Shown one piece after another: positions 44,802-56,149 of a stretch of DNA of 64,000 nucleotides. A model generated the notes under the pieces. It did not search any database and was not told where the DNA came from. It saw nothing but the letters and a program-made list of their open reading frames with translations. A program made the translations under genes and the position numbers. Each line of letters starts with the position of its first letter. Position 1 is the stretch's first letter. Source of the stretch: Conchocele bisecta (lineage: Eukaryota; Mollusca; Bivalvia; Lucinida; Thyasiridae); the NCBI GenBank assembly GCA_029237695.1, contig CM055275.1, positions 85,489,588-85,553,587 of the forward strand, given 5' to 3'.

Positions 44802-45203
44802 TTCACGTGGTACTAACAACAACAACAAGTACTGACACTTCCAGAATACATCTGATTCAAAGTACGTATTCTTTTATATTATCTTTATTACGTAACGGAT
44901 TTTTATGACATCAAACGCGTCTTGTTAAGCTACATTTGGTGTTCTCTGTATTTTCGCCCAAACTTATGTCGTTCAAGTTTGCGAAGAATCGATTTCCGTG
45001 TCTACCGACATCGAAATCGATTCTTCGCAAAAACGACATAAGTCTGTGCCGAACTCCATGGACTAGCAAATGCAGCTCTTGAAGCCGCGTTTGCTGCGCC
45101 ATATTTCATCAAAATCCGTTGCATATTAAGGAAACTATCAAATAATACTTACTTTGGAGTGGGCGACGTTGTTGTTGTTGTAACCACGTGATCAATCATG
45201 CAC
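44802..45203. mobile_element. Foldback element, CACGTGG/ACAACAACA family
   Basis: Inverted ends carry CACGTGGTACTAACAACAAC and GTTGTTGTTGTAACCACGTG. The centre is a hairpin of CGAAGAATCGATTTCCGTGT arms. Confidence 0.85.
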
Positions 45204-45327
45204 CTTGAAGTAGGTACGTACATATAGGATTTTCCGCTATCTTGTTGCGTTCAACAAGATAGAATATCTGATACTTATGTACCGATATCGGTGAAAATTG
45301 AAACAACCCAGCAGTCCTAATATCGTT

Positions 45328-45466
45328 ATTCGTGGGAACGAATTGTTAATTCGTGAGAACGTATTGTTAAATTGAGGGAACGAATTGTTATTTCGTGGGA
45401 ACGAATTGTTATTTCGCGGGAACGAATTAATAAAAAAACAAATTCTACGTCCCCTGCGGGGCTCCG
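45328..45466. repeat. Truncated TIR-minisatellite, copy C
   Basis: Five GGGAACGAATTGTTA-type units end in CGTCCCCTGCGGGGCTCCG and TA. The left terminus is absent. Confidence 0.85.
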
Positions 45467-45486
45467 TAGTATATGAACATCCTGCA

Positions 45487-45643
45487 AAAATAAATTTAAG
45501 TCAATAACCACCAATGGCAGACACACTAGCGTTAGAAGAATATTAACATTTATTTGACGAATCTCAGATTCGTCAAATAAATGTTAATATTCTTCTAACG
45601 CTAGTGTGTCTGCCATTGGTGGTTATTGACTTAAATTTATTTT
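45487..45643. repeat. Perfect 157-bp palindrome
   Basis: Two 78-bp arms are exact reverse complements around a single C at 45565 (core GACGAATCTCAGATTCGTC). Confidence 0.97.
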
Positions 45644-45809
45644 AATTAATTAATCCATTGAACATCACCGAAGCTTCTTTCCAACTATGCTAAAATTATA
45701 CCGCCTGCAATTCCCCATCAGAACAACGAAACGTTTCACAAAATATTACCAATATCACCGTTTCTGTTAACTCACAGTCAAGCAAGTTGATTGTCTGTCT
45801 GAGCCTACC

Positions 45810-46052
45810 GGCGCCCGTTTCACTAATCTTCGTACGATAAAAATGTTCTTAATACGATTTGTATGAATTGTTTTCTCACATTAATATGAGTCACACATGC
45901 TACAATTTTCCACTTGCGTGTACAAGTCATTAGATGTGAACACATCAACAAACGATTTGCAAGCATCGCTTGTAAGTGAAAATGTTATTGTAAATTTAAA
46001 GTTTGCGCTTACGAACTTCTTAGTCGTACGAAGTTTAGTGAAACGGGCCCCA
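45810..46052. mobile_element. MITE family F3 inserted in a CAGCTTGATTG repeat
   Basis: GGCGCCCGTTTCACTAAT...GTTTAGTGAAACGGGCCCC ends. It interrupts a repeat with words TCTGAGCCT and AAGCTGCTTGAT, like those near 35740. Confidence 0.82.
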
Positions 46053-46156
46053 GGCTGTCATGTCAATTAAGCTGCTTGATTTCAAGCACCGTACAGCCCC
46101 AGCCAGCATGACCATATCGGGCCGATATCGGATACCAATCGGCATATCGGTATATC

Positions 46157-46556
46157 GGCCCGATAACGGGCCGTCCTCGTGCCGATATGGACACATGTAC
46201 AACTGCATATCGATGTTTATACGATATTTTACGTGGATATGTTCTATTTTTGTTATTATTTGTATTTAATGCTGGTTTTGGCGATAAATGTGTACAAAGA
46301 CATATATAGATGTGCCGATAACTGGCCGCCGACGGCCCGATATCGACATGTGTCGATATCGGCCCGATAACGGGCCGTCCTCGTGCCGCTATTGACACAT
46401 GTGCAACTGCATATCGATGTTTATAGGATATTTTACGTGGATATGTTCTATTTTTGTTAATATTTGTATTTAATGCTGGTTTTGGCGATAAATGTTTACA
46501 AAGAAATATATAGATTTGCCGATAACTGGCCGCCGACGGCTCGTTATCGAAAACTT
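46157..46556 (+). repeat. Two-unit tandem repeat of about 203 bp, GGCCCGATA rich
   Basis: CCCGATAACGGGCCGTCCTC begins both units, followed by CATATCGATGTTTATA and TGCTGGTTTTGGCGATAAAT. Flanks are GATATCGG-rich palindromes. Confidence 0.85.
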
Positions 46557-46599
46557 TCTGCAGCAAATGATAAATTCATAGTGGATAATTGTAAAAGTT

Positions 46600-47660
46600 A
46601 TATTAAAATCTTAATTTAATTTTTATTATATTTCTTTGATAAGGATAAAAATAATCTACTACACAACATGTGCAAATCTCTCCTTGTATTTTAATACAAA
46701 TATTTATTTACTGCGGTGCTCTTTCTTTCTTTTGGCGCAAATTCTTAACAAAGGCAAAGAAAGACGCATTTCATATTCTTTAAATATTCACTGCTAAAAG
46801 TGGAAATACATTCTGAACACCATTGCAACTGTTTTTGGTAGAATAATAATATTGAATTGTATTGAAGCTAAAACAACTGGTAAGCATGCTGAATAAGATG
46901 TTTTAGATACTATGATTAATAGTGTAATGTGTTTTCGTGGGTGTTTGCATAATTTGAATGTTATGTAGGTTGGTTCTGTAGTTTGTTCATTTATAGTACG
47001 ATAGTAATACTATTACGTGAGCTGTATCCTGGGAGTAGTTTCTGAAATTTGTTCTAGCAAAGAAAACAGTTTCATTACCCTGAACAATGACATTGTTTTG
47101 TTAGCTGTAATTCTTGAAAAATGAATATCCAGAAACACATAATGGAAAAATAATTCCGCCGACACTTTTCCTAATTTAGATTTATTCATGGGCCAGCTTT
47201 CACCTTTTTCATTTATAGATTATGCAGATTGTAACATCACGGCTAACTGATTAAGAATTATAGGTGCATATTTCCGTTGACTAAATTTATGTAAACAATA
47301 AATAATCAATATCAAATTGATAAATAAACATATGTATCCCCAACCTTTCTAAGGGTTTGATCACATGACCAAATTGACTGATTTGTTTGTGGTAAATGCT
47401 GTAATACAGGTTTGATCCTCTTTTTTTTCACCAAAATATTTGTTGTTTGAGAAGAAAAACTGAATGAACTATATGTACATGTAACGAGAATCCAAATTAT
47501 CAACTTTTATCTATAACGGACACATCTTGTAGTTGTTAATAAGGGCAGAAATTGATTATATGAAGTCCGACTTCGAGAATAAATCAATTTTCCTGTGAGA
47601 TCACCATCAATTAAACTTGCTAAATTCAAGATTTGTTGTATTTGCCAAATTCTTGTGGTA
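46600..47660. other. Upstream region of the DUF4806 gene; no exon seen
   Basis: AT-rich and apparently unique. Any promoter for the gene starting at 47685 should lie here, but no motif stands out. Confidence 0.5.
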
Positions 47661-47684
47661 ACGTACATAACATTGTATTGAAAT

Positions 47685-48018
47685 ATGGCTAATTGTCCAA
47701 CAGATGAATACTGGACAAAACGCAGAAAAATAAAAGCGAAAGTTCGAGAACACTTGGCTGCCATACATGATGCTGCGGAACACTTTGAGTATCAATCAGA
47801 TCAATCGGGTATATTTGATAGGTCTCTCTCCGATCAAGTTGATGATGAAAATGTCGCTTTAGTTACAAGACAGTCCGATTCTGATTCTTGTACAGAAGAA
47901 ATCATTGTTGATCATGTTGATATTGGAAGTGAAACTGGTGATGTCACTGATGTGACCCATGCTGCTTGTGGTACATTAGGTGATGATATACATCACCCTT
48001 TTCTAGCTGATGCACCTT
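47685..48018 (+). CDS. DUF4806-type gene, first coding exon
   Basis: An ATG in the context GAAATATGG opens 111 codons: MANCPTDEYWTKRRKIKAKV and a short helix, then an acidic serine-rich stretch (DQVDDENV, RQSDSDSCTEEIIVDHVD), ending FLADAP before a strong GTAAGT donor in phase 1. The basic K/R-rich start followed by acidic disorder suggests a nuclear or nucleic-acid-associated protein (inference). The N-terminus was not assigned to a named domain. The next exon (48631) fits the phase exactly. Reading on past the donor gives an alternative form (48204 exon). Confidence 0.75.
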
Positions 48019-48203
48019 GTAAGTGGCCGTGGAGAATACTGCTGGTAATTATCAATTTCAACCATCTGCTGAAGCCTGAACATGTATTATCGTCATCAGT
48101 GTTCTCCACCAGCCATAATTATAAGGTGGGGGCATTTTGAAAATAGCTAAAATTAACGCGCAAAATTATTCAAATGAAATGTCTTATTTCTTTAATAATA
48201 TAG

Positions 48204-48293
48204 GGAATACAGAAACAAATGGTTAAACGTGATCTTATTGAACATATGTTGATGAATTCAATGCCAGAAGTTGATTTGGAAGATGATTTCTAG
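48204..48293 (+). CDS. Possible alternative 3' terminal exon
   Basis: After TTTAATAATATAG a phase-0 frame reads GIQKQMVKRDLIEHMLMNSM, PEVDLEDDF and a stop. If the first exon is extended to 48125 (AATTATAAG before GTGGGG, phase 0), the junction is in frame and yields a 176-residue protein without DUF4806. The donor is weak and the extension overlaps partly repeated sequence, so this is tentative. Confidence 0.4.
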   Translation, partial: GIQKQMVKRDLIEHMLMNSMPEVDLEDDF

Positions 48294-48630
48294 TTAAATT
48301 TGAGTTTGATAATTATAAGGTGGGGGTGCCTCAGGATAAGGTGGGGGGCCACCACCTTATACATGTAAGTGGCCGTGGAGAACATTGCGCCATGTATACT
48401 CCCAATATTGAACAACCACTAAACAATTGGCAAACAATGCTTAAAGGTAGATGCCATCAAATAATGTCCAGATACATTTATATGGAGACTAGTTGGGTAC
48501 TAACCTAATTGAAATGTAATTATTCCAAATGTTTTTATGTATAAAGTTTATAAAAGAAAATGTATTGAACAAATAATTATATATTTACAAATTAATTATT
48601 TTAATATCTTCATTTTTCAACCATTTGTAG

Positions 48631-48727
48631 ATAGTTATGAGAATTGCCGATCCAAACTGACACGGGCGGAGTTCGAGTCGGACATCCAGACAGATGTAGA
48701 GGAGCCGAAACAGAAACGGAGAAGATG
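48631..48727 (+). CDS. DUF4806-type gene, second exon
   Basis: Acceptor CCATTTGTAG, entering phase 1, leaving phase 2 before GTAATT. It encodes YSYENCRSKLTRAEFESD, IQTDVEEPKQKRRR. The basic KQKRRR cluster looks like a nuclear localisation signal and precedes the acidic RYDDSDTDE of the next exon. Confidence 0.75.
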
Positions 48728-48739
48728 GTAATTAGATAC

Positions 48740-50170
48740 CTAACATCACTTACTGTTTGTCTATCCCAATCAAACTGGGATGACTCACCAGCCCAGTGGT
48801 ACTTGTATACAAAGGAGCACGAGGAATGGCTGTTCATGTTTTGCGGCTTATTCCAGTGTATTTCGGTGCATTTCCCATTATTTCTATGTAAACTCGATAA
48901 TTCGTGTACTTTGGGTAATTTTCGTAGATTTGGGTATATTGCATAGATTTGGGTAACTATACTATCGCTTAACACCATCCGCGCAAAAAAAATCTCGATT
49001 TACCCGCGTATTCGCCTTTCCAGGTTTGATCGTGTTATCCTCGCATAATGACAGAAGGAATGAAAGCTTTATTCTCGATTGGCGAGTAAAAGTTCCGACC
49101 CCCTCGACTTCGAGACTGATTCCATCGTCAATAGTCAACAAATTACTCCAAATTCAGATTATATCGATTCGAGAGACATATAACAATATTTTGATGCAGA
49201 CAGAAAACTTGAACAACATTATTTGTGGTATATATTGAATATATAAAAATGGGTGTCATCGCAGATTATGAATCAAGACGACATCCCGGAGATAACACAT
49301 CTCGTCTCCGGCATGCGATCCATGACGTATGACCTATGGTGCAATTTCATTGGCTTACTAGTCGAGACACTTTACTATAAAATCCATATTTGGATTTCGT
49401 AGTAAAAATTCCGACACGGATGTGTCGACACTGTTGTGGTTTTGTAACGCGCTCAATGAGTCAGCCAATGAACGCCGCGCTTACAAATAGCATCTACATG
49501 TACACACTGTTTATCAACAATCTCCGCTTTCTAATCTTATTTTGATAATGGACAATATATGTTCTTTTTGAGACAGAATATGAAAGTCTAACTTCAAGTG
49601 ACGGTCCATACCATATACAACAATATTAATGGACAGAATAAAACCGGATTTGTTGTTATTGGTGGAGAATTAAGCGTTTTATCGTTAAAAAACTGCTGCG
49701 GATAGTCGCGATCTTTCTTACCTTCTAACTGTGATAACGTAATCTGACACGGGATTGTGTGGAGGCGTTAGGTATGCGGCGTAGAATGTGTCGCGTTTGT
49801 AACAAACCAGCCAGACCACCAAATACACACGAATAACACACAAAACACCGAAATATCAACCATTCCTCGTGCACCTGTGCTTGTATATACATGTACAACC
49901 AGAAATGGTTGAATTCCTGTCATGGGCTTGAATAAATAGTTTCCCAGTATTATCATATCCCACCCCTCTTTCGGAGGAGACCAGATATTTCCATACTTCA
50001 CTATGGTTGTATAGACCCTGCATGGCGTTGTGTCTCTTTTATGACTTAAAATTCGATCTTCCATTCCACGGTTTCCATCTGCTTTACTTCATACTCTACA
50101 TACATGCACACACTTTTTAGTTAGTGATGAGCATACTGTGATCAACCATGAATCGAATCTATACTTTGTA
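48740..50170. other. Intron with hairpins; no exon recognised
   Basis: Contains degenerate inverted sequences around 49060-49450 (GTAAAAGTTCCGAC and GTAAAAATTCCGACACG) and no exon that fits the phase 2/2 requirement. Confidence 0.5.
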
Positions 50171-50171
50171 G

Positions 50172-50644
50172 GCCCACCCTGCGGTATGATGACAGCGACA
50201 CTGACGAAAATGTTGCTCCGTCTGCCAGTCGACGCAAAGTGTCGGCAACCTCCACTCATACCGTCTCGGCAGGCGAAATGCCAGAGGCACTACCATTGCC
50301 GCCAGCCAGGGTTCCCATAACGAGCCCACTACGTGCGCATCAACAAACAGCGCCATCACTACCACACACGGACGTCACGGAGCCATCTATATTCCCACGA
50401 ACAGCGCCATCACTACCACACACGGACGTCACGGAGCCATATATATTCCCACGAACAGCGCCATCACTACCACACACGGACGTCACGGTGCCATCTATAT
50501 TCCCACGAACAGCGCCATCCACACCATCAGCGCCATCCACGCCATCAGCGTCAACAACACCCCGAGTACCGGCACCAGGATCTTCAGCCAGGCCACCACT
50601 AACACCCACTGGAAATCCCAAACAAATTACAGGCACTATTCATG
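50172..50644 (+). CDS. DUF4806-type gene, proline-rich repeat exon
   Basis: A long exon (473 bp) after ATACTTTGTAG. The split codon completes Trp, giving RRRW-PTLRYDDSDTDENVAP, then ASRRKVSATSTHTVSAG. Three in-frame 54-bp repeats follow, each encoding TAPSLPHTDVTEPSIFPR or a close variant, then a Pro/Thr/Ser tail (TPSAPSTPSASTTPRV). It leaves in phase 1 before GTAAGT. The region is predicted to be disordered. The repeat number may vary between individuals. Confidence 0.82.
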
Positions 50645-50689
50645 GTAAGTGTTGTAGCAATTCAAAAACGCGCGCAGCGAGTGATTCTT

Positions 50690-50950
50690 TTCTGGGTGGA
50701 AGCACACGAAAGATCGTTCAACAATCAAGGTTCATCTTTACAGGAATGACGACTTGCATGGTTTGGCTCTCGTGTACATTTTGGGCCTGAACTTGAGAGC
50801 TGAATCATGTTATGTCCCATTAAGAGAAGTAATATGATTAGGAGCTAATTCTGTTACTTCTGGGGTAGAGCTAAGTGACTGGTCTGGCATGGACCTGCAC
50901 CAGTTCAGGATATTCTTATTCAGTGATATACACAGCCACTTGTAATATGC
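50690..50950 (+). mobile_element. SINE-like retroposon fragment in intron
   Basis: GCATGGTTTGGCTCTCGTGT, GAGCTGAATCATGTTATGTC and GGCATGGACCTGCACCAG match the 53022-53424 element in order. Confidence 0.7.
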
Positions 50951-51109
50951 TGGCCCTCCTTATGCTGAGGCAGAGGCACCCCTACCTAATAATTTTCTAA
51001 ACAAATTGCGACTAAGTCAGGCGATCCTTGCAAACCGCTGAACACCACTACCAGACAAATACATTTGTTAATCATCAGAGGCATGATAGTTTTGATCACA
51101 TTTTGACAG

Positions 51110-51317
51110 GACAAGAAATTTTCAATGTCAAAGTTCTGACATTGGTAACAGAAATCAGAACGGAACAGCGGCACCAGTGTGCGATTCTCGCAAAACTTGT
51201 TGCCTCGGACCACCAGGACGTGGAGCTGCCAGAAGGCCTGGAGTTTCCAGTGACCAGCGAACAGGAGTTCGCACTTCTCGAGCACAGGCTCGGAGATGCA
51301 GCGTCCAGAAAGTGGTG
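51110..51317 (+). CDS. DUF4806-type gene, DUF4806 exon 1
   Basis: Acceptor TTTTGACAG, entering phase 1. It encodes GQEIFNVKVLTLVTEIRTEQ, HQCAILAKLVAS, then DVELPEGLEFPVTSEQEFAL and LEHRLGDAASRKWW. The L..L..I...Q......L, LPEGLEFP and EF..LE..L.D pattern is the N-terminal half of the DUF4806 domain, found in many uncharacterised invertebrate and fish proteins. The donor is GTAAGC at 51318. All nearby GT donors give phase 2. Confidence 0.85.
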
Positions 51318-51893
51318 GTAAGCTAGGTTTAATATCCATTTCCACAGGGTTTCACATACCTGTATTGGCAAAATGTGAAGATCTATAAGAGTCGGCTTGT
51401 GATGGGTCCGTCTCATCATGATCTGCACTCTTTGGATGTAATTTTCATACAACAAACACACCCCCTTGAATAAATGGACTGGTCTTAAAACAATATTGTG
51501 AACCACGATATTTAGCGCTGTTTTAGGTTTGTTCATATGGTGGCCCCTGGGTAAAAATGGGCGGGGCTCATATTTGACCGAATATGGTCGTGTCATATAT
51601 AAAATCGAAGGTTTGAACGAGGCAATCACTCTGGACCATTTTTCATCGAAATTGGATGTTGTGTTTTTCTTCCATGATGGACGCCTAAAGGTAAAAGGTA
51701 GTCCTTTCATACCAGATTTTAGAACAAACCACTTCACAGTTATGGTCCATGGCTGAAGCCTTTTCAGATTTGTAAAAATGGACGTCATCGCTTATCCAAG
51801 ATGGCCACCATCCAAAAATAGTATAGATTCTTAGAAAAATCTGTCATGAACCGCAGCCAGATTTTGTTGAAACTTGGTCTTTCATATTTCCAG

Positions 51894-52053
51894 GTGGAGT
51901 ACCTGAGTGCCATTGGAGGGAGCTCTTTAAAAATAATGATTCGGCGGCTACTGAAGCATGTTCTGAGCAACTCGATAGCCAGGATGTACAATTGGACAGG
52001 GGCCAAGAATAAGAAGTCATTTCAACACCTACAGACATGTTCTGCAATCTTTA
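51894..52053 (+). CDS. DUF4806-type gene, DUF4806 exon 2
   Basis: After CATATTTCCAG the frame reads VEYLSAIGGSSLKIMIRRLL, KHVLSNSIARMYNWTGAK, NKKSFQHLQTCSAIF, ending before GTAAGTG in phase 1. The YL..IGG, RR.L...L.N......WTG..NK..F and L..C..I blocks complete DUF4806. The homology-supported frame starts in phase 0 here, whereas the preceding exon ends in phase 2, so a canonical junction would frameshift. The terminal exon was not found. Confidence 0.78.
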
Positions 52054-52059
52054 GTAAGT

Positions 52060-52790
52060 GAATATTCAAAGAATCTATTTTGTTTGCAAGTCGCAGTCCA
52101 ACAAGGCATATGCGCCTGTATGAGGAGCTAAGTAACCTTCATTCAACCTTCAACCTTGACTTTTGTGACCTTTGAAATGTTGAATAAACACTCGGACATA
52201 TTTGTATGTCAAAAGGTTTGTACTTTGATATTTGTGTCGTTCAAAGTTTTTTTTTCCACACACAAACTTTACTTAATACTACAGTATGCCATAGGGGCAT
52301 ATCCATGTTTTACTAACATAATATCCTAGTTTTTCCTACAGTTTGTGACTTGAAAAACCTACAGGTATATAAGCCCCATTGCTCCCAATGAAATGATGGT
52401 ATAGATTTCAGATATTAACATAGTGAAGAGCCCGAACATGAGCAAATATTTCCTATTGCATATCCGATAACAGTTGGAATCGATGTTGCTATTTTGAGAC
52501 AATATCCATGAATCCCATCAAATATTTGAAATCGTCCAAAATACAAAATGTTCTCTGACACACATAGGCTATGCAATTTTCCCAAAATTGTTGATGTCAT
52601 TTACGAAAAATATCTCAAAATAACTAACTCTCGAACATTTAATAAGGCAACTTATCTCTAGAAAGGACTGGTTCTTCATTCAATTATTATTACCAATCTG
52701 TTACACTATATGCATTGTCATCAAAGTGTTTATATACTCGTTTATATACGGTTTCAAAGTCACAAACTGTAGCTATGACAGTCAGGCTAT
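52060..52790. other. No exon recognised
   Basis: AT-rich sequence downstream of the last recognised DUF4806 exon. A short terminal exon could be hidden here but none can be supported. Confidence 0.45.
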
Positions 52791-52796
52791 GTCATA

Positions 52797-53935
52797 CCTA
52801 GTATGTGTATTTGAGCGTCAGTTTATTGAAGTCCATCTAACTAGTGTCACCATTGTTATAGTATTGCTGACGTCTAGTCATTAATTGTTGTTTTTTTTCC
52901 TACTTGTGCTTTGCGTAGTATTTAAGCCTCAGTTTGTGAAAGTCAGCTTAAAGTGGTGTCACCATTGTTAATAGTATTACTGACATCTAGTCATTATTAG
53001 TCTATTTTTCCTACTTGCTCTGGTGGGTGGTAGGAGGGAGCAGCGAAGGGTAATTTAACGATCGGCATTCATCCTTACCGGAAAGCTGACCTACATGATT
53101 TGGCCCTTTTTTACCGTTTTGGCACCCTGGTACTTGAGACCTGAATCCTGTTATGCTCCATTAAGAAGTAATATGCATTATAGCTAACCATGTTACTTTG
53201 GGGCAGAACTAAGTGACTTTGGTGTGGCATGGACCTGGCACCAGGTCAGGATATTCTGATTTCAGGGCTGAATATATAGTTTATGTAAATATTGAGCTCT
53301 GATTTTGGGAATTTCCCTCATTTTTTACAGGTTAAATGCGGGATAGTCCATCCCGTTGGCCCGGCCTTACATGACACTGGCTGTTGATAGGCCGTTAAAC
53401 ACCAATAATCAATCAATCAATCAATCCTACTTGCTCTTTGCGTAGTATTTTTAGCGTCAGTTTGTGAAAGTGGGCTTAAAGTATGTGTAACCATTGTTAT
53501 AGTATTACTGACATCTAGTCATTATTTGTTTACTTTTCCTACTTGCTCTTTGCGTAGTATTTTTAGCGTCAGTTTGTGAAAGTGGGCTTAAAGTTTTATT
53601 TGTAACCATGTTATAGTATTACTGACATCTAGTCATTATTTGTTTACTTGTCCTACTTGCTCTTTGCGTAGTATTTAAGCGTCAGTTTGTGAAAGTCGGC
53701 TTAAAGTATTTGTAACCATTGTTATAGTATTACTGACATCTAGTCATTATTTGTTACTTGTCTACTTGCTCTTTGCGTAGTATTTAAGCGTCAGTTTGTG
53801 AAAGTCGGCTTAAAGTATTTGTAACCATTGTTATAGTATTGCTGACGCCTAGTCATTATTTGTCTATTTTTCTACTCGCGCATTGTGTAGTATTTGAATG
53901 ACAGTTTGTGAATGTCGACCTAAAGTCAAGTTCTG
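52797..53935 (+). repeat. Tandem array of about 110-bp units
   Basis: Units contain TACTTGCTCTTTGCGTAGTA, GCGTCAGTTTGTGAAAGT and TTACTGACATCTAGTCATTA, starting near 52797, 52905, 53428, 53540, 53654, 53763 and 53873. Spacing is 109-114 bp except across the retroposon inserted at 53022. Confidence 0.92.
53022..53424 (+). mobile_element. SINE-like retroposon with 13-bp target duplication
   Basis: About 403 bp from GGTGGGTGGTAGGAGGGAGC to the CAATAATCAATCAATCAATC tail. The array word TCCTACTTGCTCT directly precedes (53009-53021) and follows (53425-53437) it. It contains GGCATGGACCTGGCACCAGG and CCCGTTGGCCCGGCCTTA. There is no protein; it would rely on LINE machinery. Confidence 0.9.
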
Positions 53936-54975
53936 ATTTCAGGAATTACCCCATATATGGACAGGTTGATTGGGATAATCCAGTCCGTTGGCCCAGCCTT
54001 AAATTACCATAGCTGTTGATAGAGGCCCCTGTTCAACAACAATAACCCAATAACCCCACAATACACCCTGATTGCGGGACGTTGGTGCTTTGTCCGGGGC
54101 ATGAGAAGGGTAATTTAACAATCTGCGTGGGTGGTAGGAGGGAGCATGCGATGGGTCGTTCAACAGTTTGGGTTCAACTTTACCTGAATGCCGACCTACA
54201 TGGTTTGGCCCTCATGTACCGTTTTGGGCCTCCGGTACTTGAGGGCTAAATCCTGGTATACACCATTAATATAGTAATAAGATTAGAGCTGGTCACATTA
54301 CATTTGGGTTTGAAGCTAAATGACTCTGGTGTGGCATAGACCTGGCTCCAGGTCTGGGCATTCTATTTGCAGGGCTGAATATGTATTTTTTGTAAATATT
54401 GAACTCTGATTTTGGGAATTTCCCTCATTTTTGGACAGGTTGAATGCAGGATAGTCTGGACATCTTGTTGGCCCGGCCCAAAAGATGCATACCATACATT
54501 ACACAGAATTATTTTATAACAAAACTTAAACAGATACCTAGTTTTGTAATTTGTAATCATTCCACACGTTTCCTACATCAAAAGCGACCGCGGCGCTTTT
54601 TACACAATATTACCTAATTTCTCAATACTGTACACAGAGTGATGCGTGTACCATGGGTAATGTGTGAGTATGCATCTTTAAATGACCTTAGATGTTGATG
54701 GGCTGTTAAACACCAATAATCAATCCTGATCCTTATAGAAGAATGCTTACTTGCATGGTTCGGCCCTCATGTACAGTTTCAGCCACCCGATACTTGAGAG
54801 CCGAATCCTGCTATACCAAATTGACAACCATGTGCGACTTGAACCTGTCACCAGGCTGGAATATTCTAATTTAAGGGCTGAATATACATGTATATTAGAA
54901 ATATATACATCAAATTCTGATTTTGGAAATTTTACTAATTATAGACGGGTTGAATACGGGATAGTTTCGACACAT
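53936..54975 (+). repeat. Cluster of SINE-like fragments
   Basis: Partial copies of the 53022 element: a 3' part at 53936-54060, a 5' part at 54128-54480, a tail at 54660-54735 (GCTGTTAAACACCAATAATC) and a further body at 54740-54970. Interleaved remnants suggest repeated insertion in the same spot. Confidence 0.75.
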
Positions 54976-54979
54976 TAGT

Positions 54980-55700
54980 TGAATTAATTCATTTGTTGAT
55001 ATGTCATGAATTTATTGAATATATGTGATACACCAATACTCAACCTATCTGATTTGTTGGTCCCATCTTTAATTGCCCATATTGGTATTTACAACAATCT
55101 AGTCGTGTTATAAAATTATCTTTATGTAAAATTGTGTTTATATACATGTGCGTTAATGATAAAATACAGAAACTACTAAACATCGACAGTATGGCTACCT
55201 ATGTAAATATGTTAGTTGCGCCTGACTTCAAAGGTACCCCCTGTCATTTGTAATAGAGCTATGGTGCGGTCAATATAATTTTCCTGTAGCGTAGTCTGGA
55301 GTATGAACAGTGTTCATTTTCCACAGTCATATCAGAAGGTGTAAATAGACACACACGCATAAGGAGATAAATGTGACCAATATTTGGTATTAAAATGTGT
55401 TAAGTTCTCTCCATGTTCGTGATATTCACGAAAATGGAGAGAACTTAACACAATTAATACCAAAAATAGACAAGATGTGTATAACTTGCGAAGTGACAGT
55501 CGTACTCAATGACCACCGAGGATTTAGACATAGCACCATGGCTTTACTATCGATACCAAAGTACAGCAAAGTAAATAAATAAATGATAAAATTCAGATAA
55601 TGAAAAATTGGAAGTTAAACATGATACTGATACATGACATGTTAAGCTACCTAGGATTGAGAAAATAATAATATCAATGGAGATGCTTAGCTTTCTAACT
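54980..55700. other. No gene seen; one hairpin
   Basis: A hairpin at about 55385-55465 (TTAAGTTCTCTCCAT...ATGGAGAGAACTTAA with ATTAATACCAAA outside). The remainder is unique AT-rich sequence. Confidence 0.55.
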
Positions 55701-55710
55701 TTGTTCTTAA

Positions 55711-56144
55711 AGGTACATGCCCACGCAGTAGGCACAAAATGTTCTTTATAGGAATTAAATAAGTGTACAATTGTGTCACTATTCCACCAGTTCTAAAAAT
55801 TAGGAGTGCCCGCTGGACAGATGTAATAATTTATTAATATTTATGTTAATGATAGTGACCGCGGTGGTATCATGCTATTTTCATATGCAAATCAGGCATA
55901 ATATGTTTTAATTATTTACTAATTAAATGAGTCATCTGAAAAAATAATATGTCCTTTAACATTGTAAGGAAATACGGTTATCGCCCCTGATATCAGTGTG
56001 AACATTTACGTCTGATATAAAATGTATAGTAATGCCAATCAATACGTGAGGTAATTGTGAATGAATGTCTGTTTTGCCAGAAATGTCTCCGATGATTTCT
56101 CTGAAATAAAGAACATTTTGTACCTACTGAGTGGGCATGTACCT
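55711..56144. mobile_element. TTAA-flanked MITE with AGGTACATGCCCAC ends
   Basis: AGGTACATGCCCAC...GTGGGCATGTACCT ends with TTAA on both flanks (55707-55710, 56145-56148). A sub-terminal inverted AAAATGTTCTTTA is also present. No frame. Confidence 0.88.
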
Positions 56145-56149
56145 TTAAA

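Noticed and set aside
51096..51788. 230-codon minus-strand frame
   Set aside because: It overlaps the antisense of the DUF4806 exon, which has family motifs and splice sites on the plus strand.
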